Of a stretch of DNA of 64,000 nucleotides, positions 8,201 to 17,519 are shown piece after piece. This DNA is from Microbulbifer agarilyticus (GTDB lineage: Bacteria; Pseudomonadota; Gammaproteobacteria; Pseudomonadales; Cellvibrionaceae): positions 62,001 through 126,000 of the forward strand of contig NZ_JAIUZM010000001.1 in assembly GCF_020171345.1 (NCBI RefSeq). The letters are read 5' to 3'. Made by a program: the position numbers and the translations under genes. Within the stretch, counting starts at the first letter, position 1. Every line of letters starts with the position of its first letter. The notes under the pieces are model-generated. The model did not search any database and was not told the origin of the DNA. It was given only the letters and a program-made list of their open reading frames with translations.

Positions 8201-9388
8201 GTGGCCACTCCCGCACTGATGCAAAACTACGGTAACAGAACCCTGACTCTGGTCAGAGGCGAAGGTAACTACGTGTGGGATGACAACGGCCGACGATATC
8301 TCGACGCCCTCTCCGGAATTGCCGTATGCGGTCTCGGCCACTGCCATCCGGCGGTCACCCAGGCCATTCAGGAGCAGGCCAGCACCCTGTTGCACGTTTC
8401 CAACCTGTACAACATTCCCCCACAAGAACAGCTGGCGGAAAAGCTGGTGACCCAGTCGGGTATGGACAACGTATTCTTTTCCAACTCCGGTGCCGAGGCC
8501 AACGAGGCAGCCATCAAACTGGCGCGCAAGCTGGGCAACCAGCGCGGCCTCACCTGCCCGAAAATCGTGGTGACCGAGGGGGCTTTCCACGGCCGCACCC
8601 TGGCAACCCTGACCGCCACTGGCAACCCCAAGGTACAAGAGGGCTTCGCCCCCCTGCCCGAAGGTTTCTTGCGTGTTCCTTATAACGACGTCGCCGCCAT
8701 CGAGAAACTGGCCGCAGAACACGAGGATATCGTTGCGATTCTGGTAGAGCCCGTGCAGGGCGAGGGCGGTATTCGCATCCCGGATGCGGATTATCTGGCG
8801 CGCCTGCGCGCACTCTGCGACAACCAGAACTGGCTGCTGATGCTGGATGAAATCCAGACCGCCAATGGTCGCAGTGGCAAGTTGTTCGCCTACCAGCATA
8901 TCGACGGCCTGCTGCCTGACGTGGTCACCACCGCCAAGGGGCTCGGTAACGGCGTCCCCATCGGTGCCTGCCTTGCCCGCGGCGAAGCCGCCGCACTCTT
9001 TAGTGCGGGCACCCACGGCTCCACCTTCGGTGGCAACCCGCTTGCCTGCCGCGCCGGCCTCGCCGTGCTGGAAACACTGGAAAGCGAGTGGCTTATCGAA
9101 AGAGCCGCCAGCCTCGGCACCCAGATGCTGGATCAATTGAAAGCGGAACTAGCCGGCTGCCCACATGTTGTGGATATCCGCGGCCTGGGCCTGCTGATCG
9201 GCATTGAACTGGATCGCCCCTGCGCAGAACTGGTCGATCTGGCCCGCGCACAGGGGTTGTTGATCAACGTTACCGCTGGCAATGTATTGCGCCTGCTGCC
9301 GCCACTCACCCTGAGTGACGAAGAGTGCAGCCAAATCGCCACCACCGTCGCCGCACTGGTGCGGGATTTCGCCCAACAGGCCGCCTGA
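8201..9388 (+). CDS. argD: acetylornithine aminotransferase
   Basis: PLP-dependent class-III aminotransferase of arginine synthesis, converting N-acetylglutamate semialdehyde to N-acetylornithine (often also acting in lysine synthesis). The 395-residue frame shows [22 protein letters not shown], the [11 protein letters not shown] segment and the PLP lysine in TAKGLGNG (about K246). I chose the GTG at 8201 because GAGGAG lies 8 bp upstream and the product starts at the family's usual MATPALMQ; the open frame continues 92 codons upstream through non-conserved sequence. It is followed after 17 bp by argF. Confidence 0.95.
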   Translation: MATPALMQNYGNRTLTLVRGEGNYVWDDNGRRYLDALSGIAVCGLGHCHPAVTQAIQEQASTLLHVSNLYNIPPQEQLAEKLVTQSGMDNVFFSNSGAEANEAAIKLARKLGNQRGLTCPKIVVTEGAFHGRTLATLTATGNPKVQEGFAPLPEGFLRVPYNDVAAIEKLAAEHEDIVAILVEPVQGEGGIRIPDADYLARLRALCDNQNWLLMLDEIQTANGRSGKLFAYQHIDGLLPDVVTTAKGLGNGVPIGACLARGEAAALFSAGTHGSTFGGNPLACRAGLAVLETLESEWLIERAASLGTQMLDQLKAELAGCPHVVDIRGLGLLIGIELDRPCAELVDLARAQGLLINVTAGNVLRLLPPLTLSDEECSQIATTVAALVRDFAQQAA

Positions 9389-9405
9389 ATTCGGAGGAAA
9401 CCAAC

Positions 9406-10323
9406 ATGGCAGTCAGACATTTTCTCACCCTCCTCGACCTGAGCCGGGAAGAACTGCGTGCAGTTGTCGAGCGCGCGATCGAAGTAAAAGCCCTGCGCAA
9501 CCAGGGTGTTACCAGCGAACCGTTTCGCGACAAAGTGCTGGGAATGATTTTTGAAAAATCCTCAACCCGTACCCGCGTGTCTTTTGAAGCGGGCATGGCA
9601 CAGATGGGCGGTAGCGCACTGTTCCTGTCCCCGCGCGACACCCAGCTAGGCCGTGGCGAACCCATTGAAGACAGCGCGCGGGTCATTTCGCGCATGGTAG
9701 ACATGGTGATGATCCGCACCTTCGGGCACAACGTGCTCGAGCGATTTGCCGAGTACAGCAAGGTACCGGTGATCAATGCCCTGTCCGACAGCTACCACCC
9801 CTGCCAGCTGCTCGCGGACCTGCAAACCTATGTGGAACACCGCGGCAGCCCCGAGGGCAAGGCCGTGGCGTGGGTGGGTGACGGCAACAACATGTGCCAC
9901 TCCTACATCAATGCCGCATTGATGTACGACTTTGAGCTGCGCATTGCCTGCCCCGAAGGTTATGACCCGGATGAATCCATTGTTGCCCGCGCCAAAGACC
10001 GGGTGAAAATTGTGCGCACGCCACAGGAAGCGGTGAGTGGCGCCGATTGGGTAGCCACCGACGTGTGGGCCTCCATGGGCCAGGAGACCGAGCAGCAAAT
10101 TCGCCTGAAAGCCTTCGAAGGGTATCTGGTCGATCACGAGCTGATGAGCCACGCCAACAGCGATGCGATCTTCATGCACTGCTTGCCCGCACACCGCGGT
10201 GAAGAAGTGAGCGGCGATCTGCTGGAAGACGAACAGATCTCGGTGGTGTGGGACGAGGCGGAAAACCGTCTGCACGCGCAGAAGGCGCTGATGGAATTCC
10301 TGCAGGAGAACAGCAACTGCTGA
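9406..10323 (+). CDS. argF: ornithine carbamoyltransferase
   Basis: Makes citrulline from ornithine and carbamoyl phosphate. The 305-residue protein carries the carbamoyl-phosphate loop SSTRTR (residues 52-57), the HPCQLLAD segment and the ornithine loop [10 protein letters not shown] near residue 260. The ATG at 9406 has a strong GGAGG 10 bp upstream; the frame is open further upstream but overlaps argD. Probably cotranscribed with argD, so two arginine steps are coupled, and ended by a strong terminator. Confidence 0.97.
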   Translation: MAVRHFLTLLDLSREELRAVVERAIEVKALRNQGVTSEPFRDKVLGMIFEKSSTRTRVSFEAGMAQMGGSALFLSPRDTQLGRGEPIEDSARVISRMVDMVMIRTFGHNVLERFAEYSKVPVINALSDSYHPCQLLADLQTYVEHRGSPEGKAVAWVGDGNNMCHSYINAALMYDFELRIACPEGYDPDESIVARAKDRVKIVRTPQEAVSGADWVATDVWASMGQETEQQIRLKAFEGYLVDHELMSHANSDAIFMHCLPAHRGEEVSGDLLEDEQISVVWDEAENRLHAQKALMEFLQENSNC

Positions 10324-10356
10324 TCGCCTTCGGATCTTTTGTATTCTGAACACCGA

Positions 10357-10387
10357 AGGGCGCCAGAACATTCTGGCGCCCTTTTTT
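10357..10387 (+). terminator. argF terminator
   Basis: GGGCGCCAGAA and its complement TTCTGGCGCCC form a long stem followed by TTTTTT, about 35 bp after the argF stop. Confidence 0.93.
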
Positions 10388-10727
10388 GTAGCGGCTCTTC
10401 AACTGGTCACTTTTTACACTCGCAGGAGCCTCTCACGCCCCATATGGATGTACAATTTTCATCCACACCTTACCTCGCTGACAGCCAATAACTCGAAAGA
10501 GCCAAAAGCCAAAAGTGGCGCAAAAATCGACCTGACAGTGTCGGTTTGATCACACAATGTGCAACCTCGCTTGGTTATTGCCGGGCTTAATTTGAGACCC
10601 GATTACTATTAAAAAATATTCTTAAAACCCCCGCCCTACGCAATCCACTGCTCACTTTTTATACCCGCCCAGTAATGGCGGGCGCTAGCGCAAGGAAAAA
10701 TCCACCGCCGCACCGGCTACCCACAAA
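10388..10727. other. nrdAB far-upstream region, no gene
   Basis: No coding frame was supported. The region is mostly AT-rich, with runs of A around 10605-10625. It precedes the DnaA and NrdR elements of the nrdAB control region. Confidence 0.5.
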
Positions 10728-10736
10728 TTATCCACA
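10728..10736 (+). promoter_or_regulatory. DnaA box upstream of nrdA
   Basis: A perfect TTATCCACA. Related sequences lie nearby: TTATCCGCC at 10750 and TTTTCCACA at 10874. DnaA control of nrdAB is documented in Escherichia coli, which makes a regulatory role plausible. The cluster is too small to be a replication origin. Confidence 0.6.
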
Positions 10737-10883
10737 AGTAACTCCAGAGTTATCCGCCTTGAATTACCCCCCCAACCGCATTATCTTGTTGCTCATTCGA
10801 GGTCGAACCCCAACATATTGGGTTTAGGTACCAGGCGAGACCCCAATTACCCTTGGGAAAACGTCGCCAGGGATTTTCCACAG

Positions 10884-10899
10884 CCACAATATCTTGTGT
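10884..10899. promoter_or_regulatory. NrdR-box-like element
   Basis: CCACAATATCTTGTGT matches the NrdR pattern (consensus near ACACTATATATAGTGT) at most positions, including both outer arms and the ATAT core. NrdR boxes usually occur as pairs about 31 bp apart; I did not find a clean second box at that distance, so the call is moderate. A perfect 12-bp palindrome CCAACTAGTTGG follows at 10915-10926. Confidence 0.5.
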
Positions 10900-11151
10900 T
10901 CGACCTCTTTCGCACCAACTAGTTGGCACAGCAGGTTGTCCGTTTTAGACGCCCTCTTCTGGGCAAAAACGCGACACCCGGGCAATGCGCCCAGGCCAAT
11001 CGCAGTTTCAAAGATGTACCCCACAAGAGTTACCCGAGCGAAGCTTGTACTTCGCCGCAGCTACTTGTGCCCGCGGAATCATTTTGGTTCCCCAAGAAAC
11101 TGCGCTGGGCAATAAATAAGCGCCAGTGATGCAATGGCACTTAGCCAAGAA

Positions 11152-11165
11152 CTACTAGCTAGTAG
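11152..11165. repeat. perfect CTAG-type palindrome upstream of nrdA
   Basis: CTACTAGCTAGTAG is a perfect 14-bp inverted repeat about 115 bp before the nrdA start. It contains two CTAG tetranucleotides, which are usually rare in bacterial DNA, so it stands out as a possible operator. Confidence 0.5.
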
Positions 11166-11280
11166 ATGCGCAAATAGAAGTTGCGCAAAGAATTAAGGCC
11201 ACAAGCCGAACTTGTATAAATCAAAGCAAAAACCAAAAGCAGTCGACCACGACACGCACGCACAATTTACGGAGAATTTC

Positions 11281-14244
11281 ATGCACACAGAGACAGGGCG
11301 CCCCCAGTCTGAGCCAAACGGCACCACCAAGGAATCGGTAGCAGACCAGGCCAGCAGCAATACCTCACTGGCTGCCACTGCCCCCGGTCAGATCCGTGTT
11401 ATCAAGCGCAACGGTACCGTGGTGCCTTACGCCGACAGCAAAATCTCTGTAGCCGTCACCAAGGCGTTCCTCGCCGTGGAAGGTGGTACTGCCGCAGCCT
11501 CCAGCCGTATCCACGAACGCGTGGCCGACCTGGTTTCCCATATCAGCGCTACCTTCAAGCGCCGCATGCCTTCCGGCGGCACCATTCATATTGAAGAAAT
11601 TCAGGATCAGGTTGAACTGGAACTGATGCGTGCCGGCGAACACAAAATCGCGCGCGACTACGTACTCTACCGCGAAGAGCACGCGCGCCTGCGTGCCGAG
11701 AAAGAAAAAGAAAAAGCAGCGGCACCAGAAGCCGCTGCCGATACACACCCGAGCATTCGCGTAAAAGTGGAAGACGGCAGCAAAGACGGCAAGCTGGTAC
11801 CGCTGGATATGGAGCGCCTGCGCACCATCGTCCGCGAAGCGTGCGAAGGCCTGACCGACGTCGACGGCGAGCTGATCCTCGGCGAAGCACTGAAGAACCT
11901 GTACGACGGTGTTTCCGAAACCGACATCAATACCGCACTGGTAATCACCGCACGTACCCTGGTTGAGCAAGAGCCCAACTACACCTACGCCACCGCCTTC
12001 CTGCTGCTGGACAAACTGCGCTCCGAAGCCCTGCGCTTCCTGGACGTGGCCGAGTCCGCAACCCAGCAGGAAATGGAAGGCCTGTACAAGCCGGCACTGG
12101 CGGCGTACGTAGCAAAAGGTATTGAACTGGAACTGCTGGACCCGGCACTGGCCAGCTTCGACCTGGAAAAACTGGGTGATGCGATCAAGCCTGAGTGCGA
12201 TCACCAGTTCACCTACCTCGGCCTGCAGACCCTGTACGACCGCTACTTCATCCACAGCGATGAAATCCGCTTCGAACTGCCGCAGATTTTCTTCATGCGT
12301 GTTGCCATGGGCCTCGCCATTAATGAAGAAGACCCGAACGCCCGCGCGATCGAGTTCTACAACCTGCTGAGCTCCTTCGACTACATGAGCTCCACGCCGA
12401 CACTGTTTAACGCCGGTACCCTGCGCCCACAGCTGTCCTCCTGCTACCTGACCACCGTGCCGGACGACCTGCACGGCATCTACGGTGCGATCCAGGACAA
12501 CGCCATGCTGTCCAAGTGGGCCGGCGGCCTGGGTAACGACTGGACCCCTGTGCGCTCCCTCGGTTCCTACATTAAAGGCACCAACGGCAAGTCCCAGGGT
12601 GTTGTACCTTTCCTGAAAGTCGCGAACGATACCGCCGTTGCGGTAAACCAGGGTGGCAAGCGTAAAGGCGCCGTCTGTGCGTACCTGGAAACCTGGCACC
12701 TGGACATCGAAGAATTCCTCGAGCTGCGCAAGAACACCGGTGACGACCGTCGCCGTACCCACGACATGAACACCGCCAACTGGGTGCCGGACCTGTTCAT
12801 GAAGCGTGTGTTTGAAGACAAAGAGTGGACCCTGTTCTCTCCGGCAGACACCCCGGACCTGCATGACCTGTTCGGCGACAAGTTTGAAGAGCGTTACAAC
12901 CACTACGAGCAACTGGCTGCCGACGGCAAGCTGAAGCTGCACAAGAAAGTGCGCGCACTCGACCTGTGGCGCAAGATGCTGGGCATGCTGTTTGAAACCG
13001 GCCACCCCTGGATCACCTTCAAGGACGCCTGTAACCTGCGCAGCCCGCAGCAGCACGCCGGTGTGGTACACAGCTCCAACCTGTGCACCGAGATCACCCT
13101 GAACACCAAAGCAAACGACGAGATCGCGGTATGTAACCTGGGCTCGGTGAACCTGTCCCAGCACATCAATGATGCCGGCGAGCTCGACATCAGCAAGCTG
13201 GAAGGCACCGTCAAAACCGCGGTGCGCATGCTCGATAACGTGATCGACATTAACTACTACTCCGTAGAAACCGCGCGTCAGTCCAACATGCGCCACCGCC
13301 CGGTGGGCCTGGGCCTGATGGGCTTCCAGGACGCGCTGTACAAGGCCGGCATCTCCTATTCCAGCGATGAAGCCGTCAAATTCGCCGACACCACCATGGA
13401 AGCGATCAGCTACTACGCCATTTCCACCTCCAGTGACCTGGCGGCGGAGCGCGGCAGTTACACCAGCTACGAAGGTTCTCTGTGGAGCCAGGGCATTCTG
13501 CCGATCGACTCCATCGAAATCCTGGCCAAGAACCGCGGCGAGCAGTTCATCGATCAGGACACCAGCAGCACCCTCGAGTGGGATCTGGTGCGCAAGAAGG
13601 TTGCCAGCCAGGGCATGCGTAACTCCAACGTCATGGCCATCGCACCGACCGCGACCATCGCCAACATCACCGGTGTTTCTCAGTCCATCGAGCCCACGTA
13701 CCAGAACCTGTACGTGAAATCGAACCTGTCCGGCGAATTCACCGTGGTGAACCCGTACCTGGTACACGACCTGAAAGCCCGCGGCCTGTGGGACAAAGTG
13801 ATGGTCAACGACCTCAAGTACTACGAAGGCTCTGTACAGAAGATCGACCGTATCCCGGCGGATCTGAAAGCCAAGTACGCCACCGCGTTTGAAGTAGAAC
13901 CGCGCTGGATCGTAGACGCCGCCAGCCGCCGTCAGAAGTGGATCGATCAGGCACAGTCCCTGAACCTCTACATCGCCGGCGCCAACGGCAAGAAGCTGGA
14001 CCTGACCTACCGCATGGCCTGGTACCGGGGTCTGAAGACCACCTACTACTTGCGTGCACTGGCTGCCACCACCACGGAGAAGTCCACCGTGAACACTGGC
14101 TCCCTGAACGCAGTGAGTGCCGGCGGCGCGCCCGCGGCCAGCGCCGCTCCGGCAGCGCAGGCAGGCACTCAGGAAATGGGCGCACCGGCCGCCGTGCCGC
14201 AGGCCTGTTCTCTGGACGATCCGGACTGTGAAGCCTGCCAGTAA
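11281..14244 (+). CDS. nrdA: class Ia ribonucleotide reductase, alpha subunit
   Basis: Reduces ribonucleoside diphosphates to deoxy forms with NrdB. The 987-residue protein has two ATP-cone domains in tandem (about residues 36-130 and 155-245), an arrangement known from Pseudomonas NrdA, then the barrel with SSCYLTTVPDDL and SNLCTEITLN. It ends in the redox tail CSLDDPDCEACQ. The ATG at 11281 was chosen for its GGAG at about 9 bp; the frame is open 23 codons upstream but those residues look non-coding. A low-complexity Ala/Pro/Gly-rich linker precedes the tail. nrdB follows after a 201-bp gap containing two hairpins. Confidence 0.97.
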   Translation: MHTETGRPQSEPNGTTKESVADQASSNTSLAATAPGQIRVIKRNGTVVPYADSKISVAVTKAFLAVEGGTAAASSRIHERVADLVSHISATFKRRMPSGGTIHIEEIQDQVELELMRAGEHKIARDYVLYREEHARLRAEKEKEKAAAPEAAADTHPSIRVKVEDGSKDGKLVPLDMERLRTIVREACEGLTDVDGELILGEALKNLYDGVSETDINTALVITARTLVEQEPNYTYATAFLLLDKLRSEALRFLDVAESATQQEMEGLYKPALAAYVAKGIELELLDPALASFDLEKLGDAIKPECDHQFTYLGLQTLYDRYFIHSDEIRFELPQIFFMRVAMGLAINEEDPNARAIEFYNLLSSFDYMSSTPTLFNAGTLRPQLSSCYLTTVPDDLHGIYGAIQDNAMLSKWAGGLGNDWTPVRSLGSYIKGTNGKSQGVVPFLKVANDTAVAVNQGGKRKGAVCAYLETWHLDIEEFLELRKNTGDDRRRTHDMNTANWVPDLFMKRVFEDKEWTLFSPADTPDLHDLFGDKFEERYNHYEQLAADGKLKLHKKVRALDLWRKMLGMLFETGHPWITFKDACNLRSPQQHAGVVHSSNLCTEITLNTKANDEIAVCNLGSVNLSQHINDAGELDISKLEGTVKTAVRMLDNVIDINYYSVETARQSNMRHRPVGLGLMGFQDALYKAGISYSSDEAVKFADTTMEAISYYAISTSSDLAAERGSYTSYEGSLWSQGILPIDSIEILAKNRGEQFIDQDTSSTLEWDLVRKKVASQGMRNSNVMAIAPTATIANITGVSQSIEPTYQNLYVKSNLSGEFTVVNPYLVHDLKARGLWDKVMVNDLKYYEGSVQKIDRIPADLKAKYATAFEVEPRWIVDAASRRQKWIDQAQSLNLYIAGANGKKLDLTYRMAWYRGLKTTYYLRALAATTTEKSTVNTGSLNAVSAGGAPAASAAPAAQAGTQEMGAPAAVPQACSLDDPDCEACQ

Positions 14245-14301
14245 TTGGCCGGCCCTAAATTAAAAGACTCTCGGGGGAGAGCGATCGCAGACACTCGTTT
14301 T

Positions 14302-14367
14302 CAGACGAAGCGTCTGCAACCAAGACCATAAGCGCCGCCCCGGTACCGGACCCAACAAGAGGTCCGG
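14302..14367 (+). promoter_or_regulatory. two hairpins between nrdA and nrdB
   Basis: CAGACG/CGTCTG with an AAG loop (14302-14316), and CCGGACC/GGTCCGG with an 8-base loop (14346-14367). Neither is followed by a T tract. They could be RNA processing or stability elements that set the NrdA to NrdB ratio (inference). Confidence 0.5.
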
Positions 14368-14445
14368 GCCGGGCGCCGGCCGCACACCACACACTTGCAC
14401 GGACTGTTATGCAACAGCTCGTCACCCAAAAAAGGGGAAGAAGTC

Positions 14446-15735
14446 ATGCTGAGCTGGGACGATATCGATTCCAAACCCGAACAGAAAGCGAAAGAACCGC
14501 AACCGATGCCGGGTGCACTGCAATCCGAGCAGCAGGCAGTCACCGAACCCAGCGCTAACTACCAGGTAGAGAGCGCAAGCAGTGCCCCGGCATCGACCGC
14601 GGCCCAGGAAGAAGGCGCAACCGTCAGCAGTGCAGCAGCCTCCTCCGCCGTGGAAGCCGCCCGTGCCGCGGTAAATGATCTGGACCCGGCCCCGGGCCTC
14701 GAAGAACTGGAAATGGGTGCAGCCCGTATCCAGGTGGACGAGAAGCGCATCATCAACTGCCGCGCCGACCTCAACCAGCTGGTGCCGTTCAAGTACGACT
14801 GGGCCTGGCAGAAATACCTCGACGGCTGTGCCAACCACTGGATGCCGCAAGAAGTAAACATGAACAAAGACGTGTCCATGTGGAAAGACCCCAACGGTCT
14901 GACCGAGGACGAGCGTCGCATCGTGGAATACTCCCTGGGTTACTTCTCCACCGCAGACTCCCTGGTAGCCAACAACCTGGTGCTGGCCATCTACCGCCAC
15001 ATCACCAATCCGGAGTGCCGCCAGTACATCCTGCGGCAGTCCTTTGAAGAAGCCATCCACACCCACGCCTACCAGTACTGTGTAGAGTCTCTGGGCATGG
15101 ACGAAGGCGAAGTCTTCAATATGTACCGCGAAGTACCGAGCGTGGCCAAGAAAGCGGCGTGGAGCCTGTCCCACACCCAGTCCATCGGCGATCCCAACTT
15201 CAAGACCGGCACCCCGGAAGCGGACCAGGAACTGCTGCGCAACCTGATCGCCTTCTACGCGGTAACCGAAGGCATCTTCTTCTACTGCGGCTTCACCCAG
15301 ATCCTGTCCATGGGCCGCCGCAACAAGATGACTGGTGTTGCCGAGCAGTTCCAGTACATCCTGCGTGACGAGTCCATGCACCTGAACTTCGGCATCGACG
15401 TGATCAACCAGATCAAACTGGAAAACCCGCACCTGTGGACCGATGCGTTCCAGCAGGAAGTCACCCAGATGATCCTGGAAGGTATGGAACTGGAAGTGGC
15501 CTACGCCCGCGACACCATGCCCCGCGGCGTACTCGGCATGAATGCCGCCATGATGGAGGAATACCTCCACTTCATCGCCAACCGTCGCCTGAGCCAGCTG
15601 GGTCTGAAAGAACAGTTCCCAGGCGCCCAGAACCCCTTCCCGTGGATGTCCGAAATCATGGACCTGCGCAAGGAGAAGAACTTCTTCGAAACACGGGTAA
15701 TCGAATACCAGACCGGCGGTGCACTGCAGTGGTAA
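14446..15735 (+). CDS. nrdB: class Ia ribonucleotide reductase, beta subunit
   Basis: Holds the di-iron/tyrosyl-radical cofactor that starts catalysis in NrdA. The 429-residue protein has the helical core with iron-ligand segments around [13 protein letters not shown] and [12 protein letters not shown]. Its first 95 or so residues are an Ala/Ser/Glu-rich extension not found in the 376-residue Escherichia coli protein. The start ATG at 14446 follows AGGGGAAG by about 6 bp; an in-frame ATG 17 codons earlier is less likely. The gene ends 75 bp before a terminator that is duplicated 6.9 kb downstream. Confidence 0.96.
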   Translation: MLSWDDIDSKPEQKAKEPQPMPGALQSEQQAVTEPSANYQVESASSAPASTAAQEEGATVSSAAASSAVEAARAAVNDLDPAPGLEELEMGAARIQVDEKRIINCRADLNQLVPFKYDWAWQKYLDGCANHWMPQEVNMNKDVSMWKDPNGLTEDERRIVEYSLGYFSTADSLVANNLVLAIYRHITNPECRQYILRQSFEEAIHTHAYQYCVESLGMDEGEVFNMYREVPSVAKKAAWSLSHTQSIGDPNFKTGTPEADQELLRNLIAFYAVTEGIFFYCGFTQILSMGRRNKMTGVAEQFQYILRDESMHLNFGIDVINQIKLENPHLWTDAFQQEVTQMILEGMELEVAYARDTMPRGVLGMNAAMMEEYLHFIANRRLSQLGLKEQFPGAQNPFPWMSEIMDLRKEKNFFETRVIEYQTGGALQW

Positions 15736-15769
15736 ACCACTAAATGCATCGACTGTAGAAAAGGATTTA

Positions 15770-15814
15770 CTACAAGAAAGAGTCGCTCACAGGAAGAGAG
15801 GTAATTAAGCGGGC
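15770..15814 (+). repeat. left copy of 45-bp direct repeat
   Basis: This stretch matches 22646-22690 at 41 of 45 positions by eye. It leads directly into the nrdB terminator. The right copy also leads into a terminator. Together they bracket an AT-rich accessory segment. Confidence 0.8.
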
Positions 15815-15833
15815 GTAATGCCCGCTTTTTTTA
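15808..15833 (+). terminator. nrdB terminator
   Basis: AGCGGGC, TAAT-type loop, GCCCGCT stem followed by TTTTTTT. It overlaps the end of the left direct repeat. Confidence 0.92.
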
Positions 15834-15872
15834 TAGTGCCAGTTACCATATTAATTGCGGAGAACTTAAAAC

Positions 15873-17003
15873 TTGAGTGTTGCAGCATTTTCGGAAGCTA
15901 GAGAAACCAAACGAATGGCTCCAGAAAAATTAAAGTACTCGAAGAACGCTGTTCAGAAAGCTGGTAAAGATCTATTGAGAAAAAAGCTAATCAGAAATGA
16001 TCCGCAACGCTTTAAAGAGTGCATGGAAATACTGTCAAACTGGAGAGCCTGCCATATATCTGCACTCAACGAAGTCACACGGCAGTTAGATCAACATTCA
16101 AAATCAGAGGATAGGAACTCAATTGTTGTCGCCAGATTAAAACGCACGCCCTCCGTAATAACGAAACTACAAAGAAACCCTAAGATGAACCTCGACCGGA
16201 TGCAGGATATTGCCGGCTGCAGGTCAATAGTAAAAAACCCGAAAGCTGTCGAGAAAATTAAAAAAAAGCTGAAAAAGTCTTATGAACTGAGGGAAAAAGA
16301 CTATATCTCAAACCCCAAATCTGATGGGTATCGTGGGATTCACCTGATAGGAAAACACAAAAATTCAGAAGACGGAAACGAGTATCAGGTTGAAATTCAA
16401 CTTAGAACTCAGCTACAGCATGCATGGGCCACAGCCGTAGAAATCGTAGACCTTTTCACAAATCAAACCCTGAAGTCAAACATCGGGAAAAAAACTTGGA
16501 AGGACTTCTTCCTTCACGCTTCGAACCAATTTGCCAAACTCGAAAGGAAAAACCATGATAAAAATGCAAACAGTGAATCTGAACTCTCAAGGCTCGTAAA
16601 TCAACTTAACATCTATAAAAAATTTGATGCCTTTCGGATTTCCCTCAAATATATCGAGCAGGCAACCCCTAAAAAACAGCATGCGTACGCACTAATAAAA
16701 ATTGACACTAAAGAGACGAGGGGTAGCGTTAAATTTTTCATGGAAAGCAAATTTCTAGAGGCAACAGAAAATTACCTCGAAGGCGAAAAAGATTCTGCAA
16801 AGAATGAAAACCTCGTCGTAGCCTTAGTAAATGTAGCATCAATTGACAACCTGAAAGACGCTTACCCAAACTACTTTGCTGACTCTAGCCACTTCATAGA
16901 AAACCTGAGAAGGGTTGTCATTAGAAAACCAAACTGGATTACAAGAAAGCTTATGAAGTGGCTCGACTCTACAGGCCTTGTGGAAAGACCAAAAAATAAT
17001 TAG
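15873..17003 (+). CDS. RelA/SpoT-domain protein, CapRel-like candidate
   Basis: A 376-residue protein with a single nucleotide pyrophosphokinase domain (about residues 50-200) and a separate C-terminal domain of about 170 residues. Synthetase motifs are present: RLKRTPS (88-94), DIAGCRSI (112-119), SDGYRGIHL (150-158) and VEIQLRTQLQHAWA (173-186). There is no HD hydrolase and no TGS/ACT region, so it is not a housekeeping RelA or SpoT. The size and two-part plan resemble fused toxin-antitoxin CapRel defence proteins (about 373 residues), but this match is by memory only. The start is TTG with CGGAG 10 bp upstream; ATG at 15915 is the alternative. The gene is visibly AT-rich compared with nrdAB, suggesting transfer. 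Confidence 0.82.
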   Translation: MSVAAFSEARETKRMAPEKLKYSKNAVQKAGKDLLRKKLIRNDPQRFKECMEILSNWRACHISALNEVTRQLDQHSKSEDRNSIVVARLKRTPSVITKLQRNPKMNLDRMQDIAGCRSIVKNPKAVEKIKKKLKKSYELREKDYISNPKSDGYRGIHLIGKHKNSEDGNEYQVEIQLRTQLQHAWATAVEIVDLFTNQTLKSNIGKKTWKDFFLHASNQFAKLERKNHDKNANSESELSRLVNQLNIYKKFDAFRISLKYIEQATPKKQHAYALIKIDTKETRGSVKFFMESKFLEATENYLEGEKDSAKNENLVVALVNVASIDNLKDAYPNYFADSSHFIENLRRVVIRKPNWITRKLMKWLDSTGLVERPKNN

Positions 17004-17519
17004 CAGAAAACAGACCAAATTTTTAAAATAGCGACACAAATTAAAAGCCACTACCTTGCTATATCTTATATTTTAGAACCGAGAAACAGGCTTAGAGTGA
17101 AAGTCTGAAAACTCTAAGCTTGCCCCTCAGATAGCCCTACAACGTGTCTAAATCAAGGGGGTCGGCGCCTAGAATGGGGCCTTCGATCAACGCAGCCACC
17201 ACCTGTCCGACATGCGGGTACCCAGTCCGATCACCAGTGTACCGCTAAAGGCGCTATAGTGAATCAGCAGCTTCTCAACTTCGGCGGCATATACCGTTTC
17301 ACCGGCGGCACTGATCACGCTTTGATCGCAGCTCCGCAGCTCGAGCTGGCCATCCTACGGCACCGTGGAGCGGCCCTAGGTTTTTACATGGCACTCCCCA
17401 ATGATGACAATAACGGTAGCAGCGATTTTCCGGATCTTCGCAATAGCCCACCAGGGTAAAGCTGTCCTCATAGGGAACACTGGCAATGGCACTAACAACG
17501 GCGGATGAAGATTAAGATA
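17004..17519. other. gene-free stretch with possible decayed coding fragment
   Basis: The minus strand between about 17165 and 17500 has two short protein-like stretches in different frames (one with VISAAGETVYAAEVEKLL, one with LVGYCEDPENRCYRY). Neither has a start, and both are broken by stops. It is more GC-rich than both flanks. This looks like the remains of a gene I cannot identify. Confidence 0.35.

Noticed and set aside
10728..10881. DnaA-box cluster considered as a replication origin
   Set aside because: Only one perfect box with two weak ones, no AT-rich unwinding region with repeated 13-mers, and no dnaA/dnaN/gyrB neighbourhood. Control of nrdAB explains it better.
17259..17459. 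Short plus-strand open frame as a gene
   Set aside because: No ribosome-binding site or recognisable protein; the opposite strand has more protein-like sequence, though broken.
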